64,000 nucleotides of DNA, taken from positions 124,001 through 188,000 of the forward strand of contig NZ_FMIR01000019.1 of assembly GCF_900095745.1 (NCBI RefSeq). Reading direction: 5' to 3'. Numbering within the stretch: position 1 is the stretch's first letter; each line of letters starts with the position of its first letter. Under the pieces are notes generated by a model, which was not told the origin of the DNA, did no database searches, and was given only the letters and a program-made list of their open reading frames with translations. The position numbers and the translations under genes are program-made. The DNA comes from Microbacterium oxydans. Its GTDB lineage: Bacteria > Actinomycetota > Actinomycetes > Actinomycetales > Microbacteriaceae. Below are positions 34,180-41,996 of this stretch, piece after piece.

Positions 34180-34944
34180 GTGACCGACGTTCTTCCCGCA
34201 GGTTCCCTCGACGGCAAGGTGGCGCTCGTCACCGGCTCATCACGCGGGATCGGCGCAGACACCGTCCGCTACCTCGCCGAGGCCGGCGCCGATGTCGTCA
34301 TCAACTTCCGCAACAAGGCGCCGCGGGCCGAGAAGCTCGCCGCCCAGCTGCGCGAGCTCGGTCGTCGGGCGCTCGTGGTGGGGGCCGACCTCACCGATCC
34401 CGCATCCGTGGCCGAGATGTTCGACGCGATCCGCGCGGAGTACGGACGCCTCGACGTCCTCGTCCTCAACGCATCCGGCGGCATGGAGTCCGGGATGGCC
34501 GAGGATTACGCGCTCACCCTCAATCGGGACGCGCAGCTCAACGTCCTGAACGCGGCGACCCCTCTTCTCGGCGACGGGGCGCGCGTCGTGTTCGTCACCA
34601 GCCACCAGGCGCACTTCATCCGGACGACGCCGACCATGCCGGAGTACGAGCCGGTCGCACTGTCGAAGCGAGCGGGCGAAGATACGCTCCGCGAACTCAT
34701 CCCCGCCCTCGCCGCGAACGGGGTCGGCTTCACCGTCGTCTCCGGTGACATGATCGAGGGCACGATCACCGCCACGTTGCTGGAGCGGGCGAACCCGGGC
34801 GCGATCGCCGAGCGCCGTGAATCGGCCGGCAAGCTCTACAACGTCTCCGAGTTCGCGGCCGAGGTCGCCAAGGCCGCGGTGGACCCGGTGCCCGCCGACA
34901 ACACTCGGCTCGTCGGTGACGTGAGCGCGTTCGTCGCCGAGTAG
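34180..34944 (+). CDS. Atypical short-chain dehydrogenase/reductase
   Basis: 254 residues. Cofactor motif LVTGSSRGIG near the N-terminus, the NASGG motif and a Ser in VTSHQAH at the catalytic position. The expected Y-x-x-S-K is VALSK here: the lysine context (SKRAGE) is conserved but tyrosine is replaced by valine, with the nearest Tyr three residues further upstream (EYEPVALSK). Either that Tyr serves or the enzyme is impaired. Function unknown. GTG 34180 with GAGGAG 7 bases upstream. Monocistronic, closed by the terminator at 34955. Confidence 0.82.
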   Translation: MTDVLPAGSLDGKVALVTGSSRGIGADTVRYLAEAGADVVINFRNKAPRAEKLAAQLRELGRRALVVGADLTDPASVAEMFDAIRAEYGRLDVLVLNASGGMESGMAEDYALTLNRDAQLNVLNAATPLLGDGARVVFVTSHQAHFIRTTPTMPEYEPVALSKRAGEDTLRELIPALAANGVGFTVVSGDMIEGTITATLLERANPGAIAERRESAGKLYNVSEFAAEVAKAAVDPVPADNTRLVGDVSAFVAE

Positions 34945-34954
34945 CTGCAGACGA

Positions 34955-34994
34955 GAATCGGCCCCGCTCTGCTGACGCAGGACGGGGCCGATTC
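34955..34994. terminator. Terminator between the SDR and HdeD genes
   Basis: Perfect 12-base arms GAATCGGCCCCG (34955-34966) and CGGGGCCGATTC (34983-34994) with a 16-base loop, between convergent genes. No long T-run, so a bidirectional GC stem of the type common in actinobacteria. Confidence 0.7.
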
Positions 34995-35010
34995 GGCGAT
35001 GGGGGAGACG

Positions 35011-35607
35011 TCAGCTGACGGGCTCTCCCTGGACGGCGGCGACGTACTCCTTCTCATCCTTGCCGAGCGTGATGGCACGCACGATCTGGATGATTCCGAG
35101 CACGATCAGCGAGATGCCGAGCAGCAGCCAGAAGGCGAATCCGGCGATCAGCGGCGAGAACAGCACGATGATTCCGGCGATGATGCTGAGGATGGCGTAC
35201 AGGACGGTCCATACCCGCGAGCCGTCGCTGCCGAGGAGCGTCAGGGCGACGACGCCGTCGACGATCCAGCTGACACCGATGAAGATCACCACGACGAAGG
35301 CCAGGGTGGCCGCAGCGGCGCTCAGGTTGAAGAACGCGATGACGCCGGCGATGACGTAGAGCAGGCCGAGGACGATGTGTCCCACGCGGGCCCATCCGCC
35401 CTTCGCGCCCGAGAAGATTCCGAGGCCGATGTAGACCAGACCAGCGATCACCAGGTAGGACGCGAAGATCGCCGTCACGATGACAGCGGACTTCACCGGC
35501 CAGACCAGGAGGACGATTCCGGCGATGAGAGCGAGCACGCCCGCTACGGCCAGCGAGACACGGATCGACTTGAACAGTGACTTCGCCTGGGTGAGTGGTT
35601 CAGACAT
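35011..35607 (-). CDS. HdeD/DUF308 family membrane protein
   Basis: 198 residues arranged as six membrane helices in three repeated pairs (e.g. VAGVLALIAGIVLLVWPVKS and LYAILSIIAGIIVLFSPLIAG). The family is named after E. coli acid-resistance HdeD; the function in actinobacteria is not known. AAAGGGG ribosome-binding site 10 bases before ATG 35607. Single gene. Confidence 0.88.
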   Translation of the reverse strand: MSEPLTQAKSLFKSIRVSLAVAGVLALIAGIVLLVWPVKSAVIVTAIFASYLVIAGLVYIGLGIFSGAKGGWARVGHIVLGLLYVIAGVIAFFNLSAAAATLAFVVVIFIGVSWIVDGVVALTLLGSDGSRVWTVLYAILSIIAGIIVLFSPLIAGFAFWLLLGISLIVLGIIQIVRAITLGKDEKEYVAAVQGEPVS

Positions 35608-35747
35608 GGTGGGGACCCCTTTCTGAGAAGTTCCTGTGAGGATGCCCCCTCAGGGTAGCGCTCTCGCAGGCGGACGTGGGGGATCCTCCGCCAGCCGTGT
35701 TGCTCGAAGTCATCGCGGGACTCTGAGCGTCATGACAGGATCGACGG

Positions 35748-36188
35748 GTGACCGGCCCGGATGACACGCGTGTGCGCGAGCTCATCGTGATGCGCAAGGT
35801 CAGAGATCGGATCGACCGGGAGTACGCGAAACCCCTCGATGTGGAGGCGCTCGCGCGGGGCGTGCACATGTCGGCGGGTCATCTCAGTCGGTGCTTCCGG
35901 GAGGCATACGGCGAGTCGCCCTACTCCTACCTGATGACGCGCCGGATCGAACGCGCGATGGCACTGCTGCGACGCGGAGACCTCACGGTGACGGAGGTGT
36001 GCTTCGAGGTGGGGTGCTCGTCGCTCGGAACCTTCAGCACGCGATTCTCGGAGCTGGTGGGTGTCCCACCCAGCGTGTACCGTGAACGCGCCGCGAACGT
36101 CGAGGGAATTCCCTCGTTCCAGGCGAAGCAGGTCACCAGACCGATCAGGAATCAAGAAGCACCGCGTACCGACACGCACCTAACGTGA
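35748..36188 (+). CDS. Small AraC-family regulator
   Basis: 146 residues, essentially only the two-HTH AraC DNA-binding domain (DVEALARGVHMSAGHLSRCFREAYGESPYSYL and VTEVCFEVGCSSLGTFSTRFSELVGVPPSVYR) with a ~40-residue tail and no sensor domain, similar to SoxS/MarA-size activators. GTG 35748 stands 6 bases after CAGGAT, a near-match to the leaderless -10 pattern. Overlaps the VOC gene by 4 bases; the VOC gene and the following UvrA-like ABC protein likely form its operon, a layout seen for antibiotic-tolerance modules. Confidence 0.88.
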   Translation: MTGPDDTRVRELIVMRKVRDRIDREYAKPLDVEALARGVHMSAGHLSRCFREAYGESPYSYLMTRRIERAMALLRRGDLTVTEVCFEVGCSSLGTFSTRFSELVGVPPSVYRERAANVEGIPSFQAKQVTRPIRNQEAPRTDTHLT

Positions 36189-36604
36189 AGACCATGAAGA
36201 TCAGCATCCACTACGCCTTCCTTCCCCACACCGACGCCGAGGCCGCCCTGGCCTTCTACCGGGACGCCCTCGGGTTCGAGGTGCGCAACGACGTCGGCTA
36301 CGACGGTCTCCGCTGGCTCACAGTCGGTCCCGAGGGACAGCCGGAGACCTCGATCGTGCTGCATCCGCCGGCAACCGACCCGGGAATCACGGAAACAGAG
36401 CGCCAGACGATACTCGAACTCATCGCCAAGGGCAGCTACGCGGCACTGACCCTCGCGAGCGATGACGTCGACGACCTGTTCGCCCGCCTCGTCGACAGCG
36501 GCGCCGACGTCGTGCAGGAGCCGATGGATCAGCCGTACGGCGTGCGGGACTGCGCGTTCCGCGACCCCGCGGGCAACCTGCTGCGTATCAATCAGGCCGC
36601 CTGA
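36185..36604 (+). CDS. VOC-family (glyoxalase/bleomycin-resistance fold) protein
   Basis: 139 residues with the paired beta-alpha-beta-beta-beta fold: AEAALAFYRDALGFEVRND at the start and FRDPAGNLLRINQ at the end, with a Glu at the metal-ligand position not obvious. May bind or modify a small molecule. GTG 36185 overlaps the AraC stop (GTGA); an ATG at 36194 is an alternative. The AraC-VOC overlap suggests joint expression. Confidence 0.85.
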   Translation: MKTMKISIHYAFLPHTDAEAALAFYRDALGFEVRNDVGYDGLRWLTVGPEGQPETSIVLHPPATDPGITETERQTILELIAKGSYAALTLASDDVDDLFARLVDSGADVVQEPMDQPYGVRDCAFRDPAGNLLRINQAA

Positions 36605-36631
36605 ACACTCACCGATTCACGAAGGACGCAG

Positions 36632-38989
36632 ATGACCGACGACCAGCACCCCGCGGACACCCATGACCTGATCCGCGTGCAGGGCGCGCGCGAGAACAAT
36701 CTGAAGGACGTGAGTGTCGACATCCCGAAGCGACGGCTGACGGTCTTCACCGGAGTGTCAGGGTCGGGGAAGAGCTCGCTCGTCTTCGACACCATCGCCG
36801 CGGAGTCCCGGCGCATGATCGATGAGACCTACAGCGCGTTCGTGCAGGGGTTCATGCCGTCGGTACCCCGCCCGGACGTCGACATCCTCGAGGGGCTGAC
36901 CACGGCGATCATCGTCGACCAGGAGCGACTCGGCGCCAACCCGCGGTCGACCGTCGGCACCGTCACAGATGCGAACGCGATGCTCCGCATCCTGTTCAGC
37001 AAGCTCGGCCAGCCGTACATCGGTGGGCCGACGGCCTTCTCCTTCAACATCCCGACCCAGAAGGCCAGTGGGGTGATGACCGGGCCCGGCGGAGAGAAGA
37101 AGATCGTGAAGGATGCGATCTACCTCGGGGGCATGTGCCCGCGGTGCGAGGGCAGGGGAGCGGTGTCCGACCTCGACCTGGCGCAGATCGTCGATGAGTC
37201 GAAGTCGCTCGACGAGGGCGCGATCATGGTGCCGGGATACACCGCTGACGGCTGGATGGTGAAGGGCTTCTCCCAGTCGGGGTTCTATCCGGCAGACAAA
37301 CCGATCGCGCAGTTCACCGAGAAGCAGCGTCATCTCTTCCTCTACGGCGAAGTCACGAAGGTGAAGATCTCGGGCATCAACATGACCTACGAGGGTCTGA
37401 TCCCGAAGATCACGAAGGCGATGCTCTCGAAGGACCTCGATGCGTTGCAGCCGCATATCCGCGCCTTCGTCGAGCGCGTAGCGACCTTCGCGGTGTGCCC
37501 CGAGTGCGACGGAACGCGGCTGACGGAGGGCGCGCGTTCCTCGAAGATCGAGGGCATCAGCATCGCCGATGCCTGCCGGATGCAGGTCACGGATCTGGCG
37601 GCCTGGGTCCGGGGACTCGACCTTCCGGGGGCGGGGCCGCTGCTTCAGGCGCTCAGTGCGAATCTGGACGCGTTCGTGACGCTCGGCCTGGGGTATCTCA
37701 GTCTGGAACGGCCGTCGGGCACGCTGTCCGGGGGAGAGGCGCAGCGGATCAAGATGCTGCGCCACCTCGGCTCTTCCTTGACCGACATCACCTATGTGTT
37801 CGACGAGCCGACCATCGGCCTGCACCCGCACGACATCCAGCGCATGAACGGACTGCTGCTCCAGCTGCGCGACAAGGGCAACACCGTCCTGGTGGTCGAG
37901 CACAAGCCGGAGACCATCGTGATCGGTGATCATGTCGTCGATCTGGGTCCGGGCGCGGGAAGTGCCGGTGGAGAGATCTGCTTCGAAGGCACGGTCGAGG
38001 GATTGAAGGCGAGCGGCACCAAGACGGGAGACCACCTCGATGACCGGGCGCAGCTGAAGGATGCTGTGCGGTCGGCCTCGGGGGCGATCGAGGTGCGCGG
38101 CGCCACGGCGAACAATCTACAGAACGTCGACGTCGACATCCCCACCGGTGTCCTCACGGTCGTGACCGGTGTCGCCGGGTCGGGAAAGAGTTCGCTCATC
38201 CACGGCGCGGTATCGAAGCGCGACGGCGTCGTGGCGATCGATCAGGCCGCGATCAAGGGCTCCCGGCGGAGCAACCCGGCGACCTACACGGGGCTGCTCG
38301 AGCCGATCAGAAAGGCGTTCGCGAAGGCCAACGGTGTGAAGCCCGCCCTGTTCAGTGCCAACTCCGAGGGAGCCTGCCCCTCGTGCAAGGGCGCGGGTGT
38401 CATCATCACCGAGCTCGGATTCATGGACACGATCGAGACCCCGTGCGAGGACTGCGGCGGCAAGCGCTTCCAGGCGGGCGTGTTGGAGTACAAGCTCGCC
38501 GGAAAGGACATCACCGAGGTTCTCGACCTGCCGGTCGCTGAGGCACGCGTCTTCTTCGGGGAGGGGGAGGCCAAGCTCCCCGCAGCCACCGCGATCCTCG
38601 GCCGTATGGAAGACGTGGGGCTCGGCTACCTGTCGCTCGGACAGCCGCTGTCCACGCTGTCGGGCGGTGAACGCCAGCGGATCAAGCTCGCGATCCAGAT
38701 GGGGGAGAAGGGCGACGTCTACGTGCTCGACGAGCCGACGACCGGCCTGCACCTCGCGGATGTCGACAAGATCCTCGGACTACTGGATCGACTCGTCGAC
38801 TCGGGGAAGACCGTCATCGTGATCGAGCACCACCAGGCGGTCATGGCGCATGCCGATTGGATCATCGACATCGGCCCTGGCGCCGGCCACGACGGTGGAC
38901 GGGTCGTCTTCGAGGGAACGCCGAACGATCTGGTATCCCAGAAGTCGACCGTGACGGGGGAGCACCTCGCGGAGTACGTCGGCGCCTGA
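36632..38989 (+). CDS. UvrA-like ATPase (UvrA2/DrrC class)
   Basis: 785 residues, two ABC modules. Walker A sites TGVSGSGKSSL (~40-50) and TGVAGSGKSSL, signatures GTLSGGEAQRIK and STLSGGERQRIK, Walker B VFDEPTIGLH and VLDEPTTGLH, and zinc-module cysteines (CPRC, CPEC, CPSC, CEDC). It is about 170 residues shorter than UvrA and lacks the UvrB-binding insertion, as in the DrrC-type proteins linked to tolerance of DNA-intercalating drugs. ATG 36632 with GAAGGA upstream, 27 bases after the VOC gene. Confidence 0.9.
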   Translation: MTDDQHPADTHDLIRVQGARENNLKDVSVDIPKRRLTVFTGVSGSGKSSLVFDTIAAESRRMIDETYSAFVQGFMPSVPRPDVDILEGLTTAIIVDQERLGANPRSTVGTVTDANAMLRILFSKLGQPYIGGPTAFSFNIPTQKASGVMTGPGGEKKIVKDAIYLGGMCPRCEGRGAVSDLDLAQIVDESKSLDEGAIMVPGYTADGWMVKGFSQSGFYPADKPIAQFTEKQRHLFLYGEVTKVKISGINMTYEGLIPKITKAMLSKDLDALQPHIRAFVERVATFAVCPECDGTRLTEGARSSKIEGISIADACRMQVTDLAAWVRGLDLPGAGPLLQALSANLDAFVTLGLGYLSLERPSGTLSGGEAQRIKMLRHLGSSLTDITYVFDEPTIGLHPHDIQRMNGLLLQLRDKGNTVLVVEHKPETIVIGDHVVDLGPGAGSAGGEICFEGTVEGLKASGTKTGDHLDDRAQLKDAVRSASGAIEVRGATANNLQNVDVDIPTGVLTVVTGVAGSGKSSLIHGAVSKRDGVVAIDQAAIKGSRRSNPATYTGLLEPIRKAFAKANGVKPALFSANSEGACPSCKGAGVIITELGFMDTIETPCEDCGGKRFQAGVLEYKLAGKDITEVLDLPVAEARVFFGEGEAKLPAATAILGRMEDVGLGYLSLGQPLSTLSGGERQRIKLAIQMGEKGDVYVLDEPTTGLHLADVDKILGLLDRLVDSGKTVIVIEHHQAVMAHADWIIDIGPGAGHDGGRVVFEGTPNDLVSQKSTVTGEHLAEYVGA

Positions 38990-39010
38990 GCCGATCAACG
39001 CTCAGGGCGG

Positions 39011-39724
39011 TCAGGTTCGCGGAACCGCGCCCCGCCAGGTCTCGATCGCGGTCCGCGTCTCACGATCGAGGCTGGCTTCCGCGAACCAGTCGTCGATGCG
39101 AAGGTTCTCGTACATGTCGCGGAACGCCGAATCGGGTGTGTGTCCGAAACGGCCGAGTATCTGGTGTCTTTCCTCGACCTCGAATGACCGTTCATGCAGG
39201 ATTGTCATCCGTTCGGCGTTCGCGAAGGAAGCCATGTAGTCGCTCACGGCGGCATCACTGGTGACATCGAGCGTACGGAGGAGCACCGCGGCGACGAGCC
39301 CTGTTCTGTCCCACCCGGCCGAGCAGTGGAAGAGGATCCCTCCGTCGTCGGCCGACGCCATTGCGGTGAGCACCTCAGCGAGTCGGTGAGGTAGCTCTTG
39401 CAGATGAGCCAGGTAGTAGAGCGGCGTTCCCCACCGCCCGTCCGCTTGATAGGTGCTCCAGAAGCCGATGTCGTCGCCGTCGAGGTCGACGCGAACCTGA
39501 GCGAGGCGAGAGGGCACCTGGCCGCTGGTCTCATCAGGGCGACGGAGATCGATGACGGTTCGCACGCCGTAGGCGAGGAGAGCCTCCCACCCGGACGCGT
39601 CGACCTCGTCGAGACGTTCGGCACGAATGAAGACGCCAGGGGGCGTGGCTGTTCCGTCGGCACGCTCGAGCCCGCCGAGATCGCGTGCATTGGCCAAACC
39701 GTTGATGCTGAGGGCGGGCTTCAT
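39011..39724 (-). CDS. Tyrosine-protein phosphatase (PtpB-like)
   Basis: 237 residues. N-terminal ANARDLGGL, the VIDLRRPDE motif and the P-loop HCSAGWDRTG (133-142, nucleophile Cys134), where Trp replaces the Lys of the canonical HCxAGKDRTG. Resembles the triple-specificity PtpB family acting on phosphotyrosine, phosphoserine or phosphoinositides. ATG 39724 has a GGGAAG 4-5 bases upstream and was preferred to upstream in-frame ATGs that would run into the next gene's 3' end. Confidence 0.85.
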   Translation of the reverse strand: MKPALSINGLANARDLGGLERADGTATPPGVFIRAERLDEVDASGWEALLAYGVRTVIDLRRPDETSGQVPSRLAQVRVDLDGDDIGFWSTYQADGRWGTPLYYLAHLQELPHRLAEVLTAMASADDGGILFHCSAGWDRTGLVAAVLLRTLDVTSDAAVSDYMASFANAERMTILHERSFEVEERHQILGRFGHTPDSAFRDMYENLRIDDWFAEASLDRETRTAIETWRGAVPRT

Positions 39725-39753
39725 GCTTCCCATCCTCGCACCGGCCCGGTCTG

Positions 39754-41083
39754 TCATCCTCTACGACGAACCCTGCGCGCGATCAGGAGAAGGGCACCCG
39801 TCAGCAGTGTGCCGACGCCGATCAGAACCAGGGGAGTGGCATCAGCACCGGTGACGGCGAGTGAGCCGTCCTGTCCTGCCGGGAGATTCGGCGTGCCTCG
39901 ATCATCCGGCGTGAGAGAGGGTGACGATAGTGCCCACGGGCAGGTCGACGAGCCCATCGGTCGCGCCATCCGTGAGCCCGAACTCACCGGTCGTCGCGGC
40001 TCCGGCGGCGATGAACGAGTAATCGATCGTGTACTGAGCCCCATCGACCGCATTCGCGCCGTTCCCGGTCACGGTCTTGGTCACATCAAATCCACCGAGG
40101 CCGTCGCCGTCCCCGTCGCCTCCGGACGCGACGTACGTGACGGGGCTTGCGGTGACGGTACGACCGGCGACCGTCATGGTGTTGCCGAAAGTCTCGCCAT
40201 CGTGGACGCCGGAAGGAAAGTTCATCACGGTGATGAACTGGTAGACGCGATCAGCGTTGGTCACCGGCTCGTTGAAGGTCACCGCGAAGGTGTGTGAGGC
40301 CGCATCCGCGGCGATGGAGTAGGTCCCCGAGCCTGTGCCGTTTGAAACGGGATGCCAGACGTCGTCCCCCCAGTCCGAGTCGAGAGTCCAGCGCGCGGAG
40401 GTCGCCGCCGGATCGAACGTGAGCTCCTCGTCGTACTCATCGACGATCGTCACAGGTTGTCCGTCGTCCGACGCCAGGAACTCGGCCGGGATGTTCAGAG
40501 CCCACGTCATGGACTCTCCGTCGAAGTTGACGGAGCCCCATTTCTCCGGACTCTGGGGGAGACCGGCAGTGTTGTCGCCCACGCCGCCGGGAGTGGACAT
40601 GTCGAACGTCATGCCGTCGCCGGCGGTGAAGACGACCGCCTCCTCATCGACGACCGATGTGAAACGTGCCTGGAAGTGCAGCGAACCGCTCACGTTCGCG
40701 TGGGTCTCGACGTAATCGCCGAATGTGCAGAGGAAGGACGCGGACGAGACGATGCAGCTTCCGACCTCAGCTCCGTCGTCGTCCCGCAGCGCGAAGGACG
40801 CCGCATATCCGGACATCGAATCGGGAAACTCGAGAGTGAAGGTGTCGCCCGCCATCGCGGTGTCGTCCACCGCCCAGGTCGATTCCACCGTGTACGGCGT
40901 ATCCGTCACGAGTGGTGGCGCGTTCACGATCTGGACGCCGGTGATCGCCGTCACTGGCGCCGCAGTCGCGGTAGCGGTGGCGAAGAGCGCCGGCGTGCTG
41001 GCCACGAGGATCGTCACCAGACCCAGGGCGAGCCTGCGAGCGATGCGGTGTCCTCTTGTCACGCTTGCCGTTCGAGAGTTCAT
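39754..41083 (-). pseudogene. Cell-wall-anchored surface protein, frameshifted near its C-terminus
   Basis: From ATG 41083 (GAAGGA upstream) the first frame encodes 393 residues: a signal peptide (RRLALGLVTILVASTPALF...ATAAP), two adhesin-type Ig-like domains resembling collagen/fibrinogen-binding modules, and a DUF5979-like repeat (FDVTKTVTGNGANAVDGAQY), stopping after VTLSHAG at 39902. The next frame continues with a proline-rich stretch, LAVTG, a hydrophobic helix (ATPLVLIGVGTLLTGALLL) and RRVRRRG, i.e. a LAXTG sortase signal. A one-base shift in the CTCTCTC tract near 39912-39920 would rejoin them. Without it the protein would be secreted but not anchored. Sequencing error, phase-variable slippage or decay are all possible. 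Confidence 0.75.
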
Positions 41084-41142
41084 CGGTGTCCTTCGCTCGA
41101 GGGGATCGTCTGGTTTGTTGCAGTACTCAGCACTGTATCGCG

Positions 41143-41148
41143 TAACAT
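41143..41148 (+). promoter_or_regulatory. Candidate leaderless -10 in the intergenic stretch
   Basis: TAACAT followed by 7 bases and an ATG at 41156; a TTG-containing hexamer TTGCAG lies at 41118-41123. The region also overlaps the divergent promoter zone of the surface protein. Confidence 0.3.
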
Positions 41149-41155
41149 CTTACAC

Positions 41156-41452
41156 ATGACGACATTCATGCTTTGCACGAGGGCGTGCTCAGCGGGCACC
41201 AGGCGTTGCGCTGTGGAGCGCGGGCGCGGGTGGATCGAGGTCCGAGATCCGGATGAATGGTGGCGATGCTGCGACAAGAAGCCGAGAAGTCGACAAGCCG
41301 ACGTTGATGCCCGGCTCTGCCTGTGGGCCGACGAGACGCGCGAGCCACGAGCCCCGATATCCGGGTGTGGGATGGTTGAGCGTGTGCGCGCTGAGCGCGC
41401 CATCGGTGGTCGATTTTCCTCGCGTACCGACCGAGTGACAATTAGCCGATAA
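41156..41452 (+). CDS. Possible small cysteine-rich protein
   Basis: 98 codons reading MTTFMLCTRACSAGTRRCAV at the start, with eight cysteines in the first 75 residues (including RCCDKK) and many Arg and Trp. It starts at leaderless spacing from TAACAT. Codon use is poorer in third-position G/C than in neighbouring genes, and no family is recognised, so it may be a chance frame, a decayed gene or a foreign one. Confidence 0.25.
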   Translation: MTTFMLCTRACSAGTRRCAVERGRGWIEVRDPDEWWRCCDKKPRSRQADVDARLCLWADETREPRAPISGCGMVERVRAERAIGGRFSSRTDRVTISR

Positions 41453-41462
41453 TGCACATTAT
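41449..41462. repeat. Palindrome ATAATG-CA-CATTAT
   Basis: A 14-base AT-rich palindrome with perfect 6-base arms, flanked by GACA and TGTC. Unusual base composition for this genome; shape and size fit a dimeric regulator site of the TetR or MarR type, but it is more than 90 bases from the nearest sure gene end. Confidence 0.4.
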
Positions 41463-41554
41463 GTCAGGTCGGAATGAGGCACGACGGCGGAGCCCTCCTC
41501 CGGACATCACGAAGGGGGCGTGACGATCACGACGTGCGTGCAGCCACGCGCGAA

Positions 41555-41923
41555 CTATTGCGCGGACCAGACTCCGAGCTCGTTGCCGGTGGGGTCGGAG
41601 AAGTGCAGGCGTCGTCCGCCAGGGAACGCGTACGGGTCTTGCAGAATCGTGCCGCCCGCGGTGACGATGCCGCTCATCGTGGCGTCGAGGTCGTCCGAGT
41701 AGATCAGTACCAGTGGGCCTCCGACAGGACGCGGCTCGTCGGCGAGCAGGAGTCCACCGACCTCGCTGCCGTCACCTCGCGGCGACACGATGCCCGCGTA
41801 ACCCGGTCCGTAGTCGTTGAAGCTCCAACCGAACGCCTCGGCGAAGAATCGCTTCGACGCTTCGAGATCGGTGACGACGAGTTCGACGTAGTCGAGGGAG
41901 TGGTGCAGAGGGGAACTGGTCAT
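41555..41923 (-). CDS. VOC-family protein
   Basis: 122 residues of the glyoxalase/extradiol fold: LDYVELVVTDLEASKRFFAEAFGW at the N-terminus, YSDDLDATMSGIVTAGGTI in the middle and FSDPTGNELGVWS at the end with the usual metal Glu. Role unknown. On the minus strand TAGCGT (41935-41930) lies 6 bases before ATG 41923, so a leaderless transcript is likely. Divergent from the MFS gene. Confidence 0.85.
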   Translation of the reverse strand: MTSSPLHHSLDYVELVVTDLEASKRFFAEAFGWSFNDYGPGYAGIVSPRGDGSEVGGLLLADEPRPVGGPLVLIYSDDLDATMSGIVTAGGTILQDPYAFPGGRRLHFSDPTGNELGVWSAQ

Positions 41924-41984
41924 GGCGTCACGCTAGTCGGCACCTCGGACATCGGCTGCGAGCGGGGCGTCGCTGTCGCAGGGG

Positions 41985-41990
41985 TAGCGT
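41985..41990 (+). promoter_or_regulatory. -10 element of a leaderless promoter for the MFS gene
   Basis: TAGCGT followed by 6 bases and the GTG at 41997. Confidence 0.45.
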
Positions 41991-41996
41991 TGGTAC

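Larger units (their letters stand above)
41084..41554. other. 470-base intergenic stretch
   Basis: The largest gap in the window and visibly less GC-biased at both ends. It holds the promoter region of the surface protein (minus strand), a possible leaderless 98-codon frame (41156-41452) and a 14-base palindrome (41449-41462). No RNA gene or mobile element is recognised. The rest may be degraded coding sequence. Confidence 0.6.
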
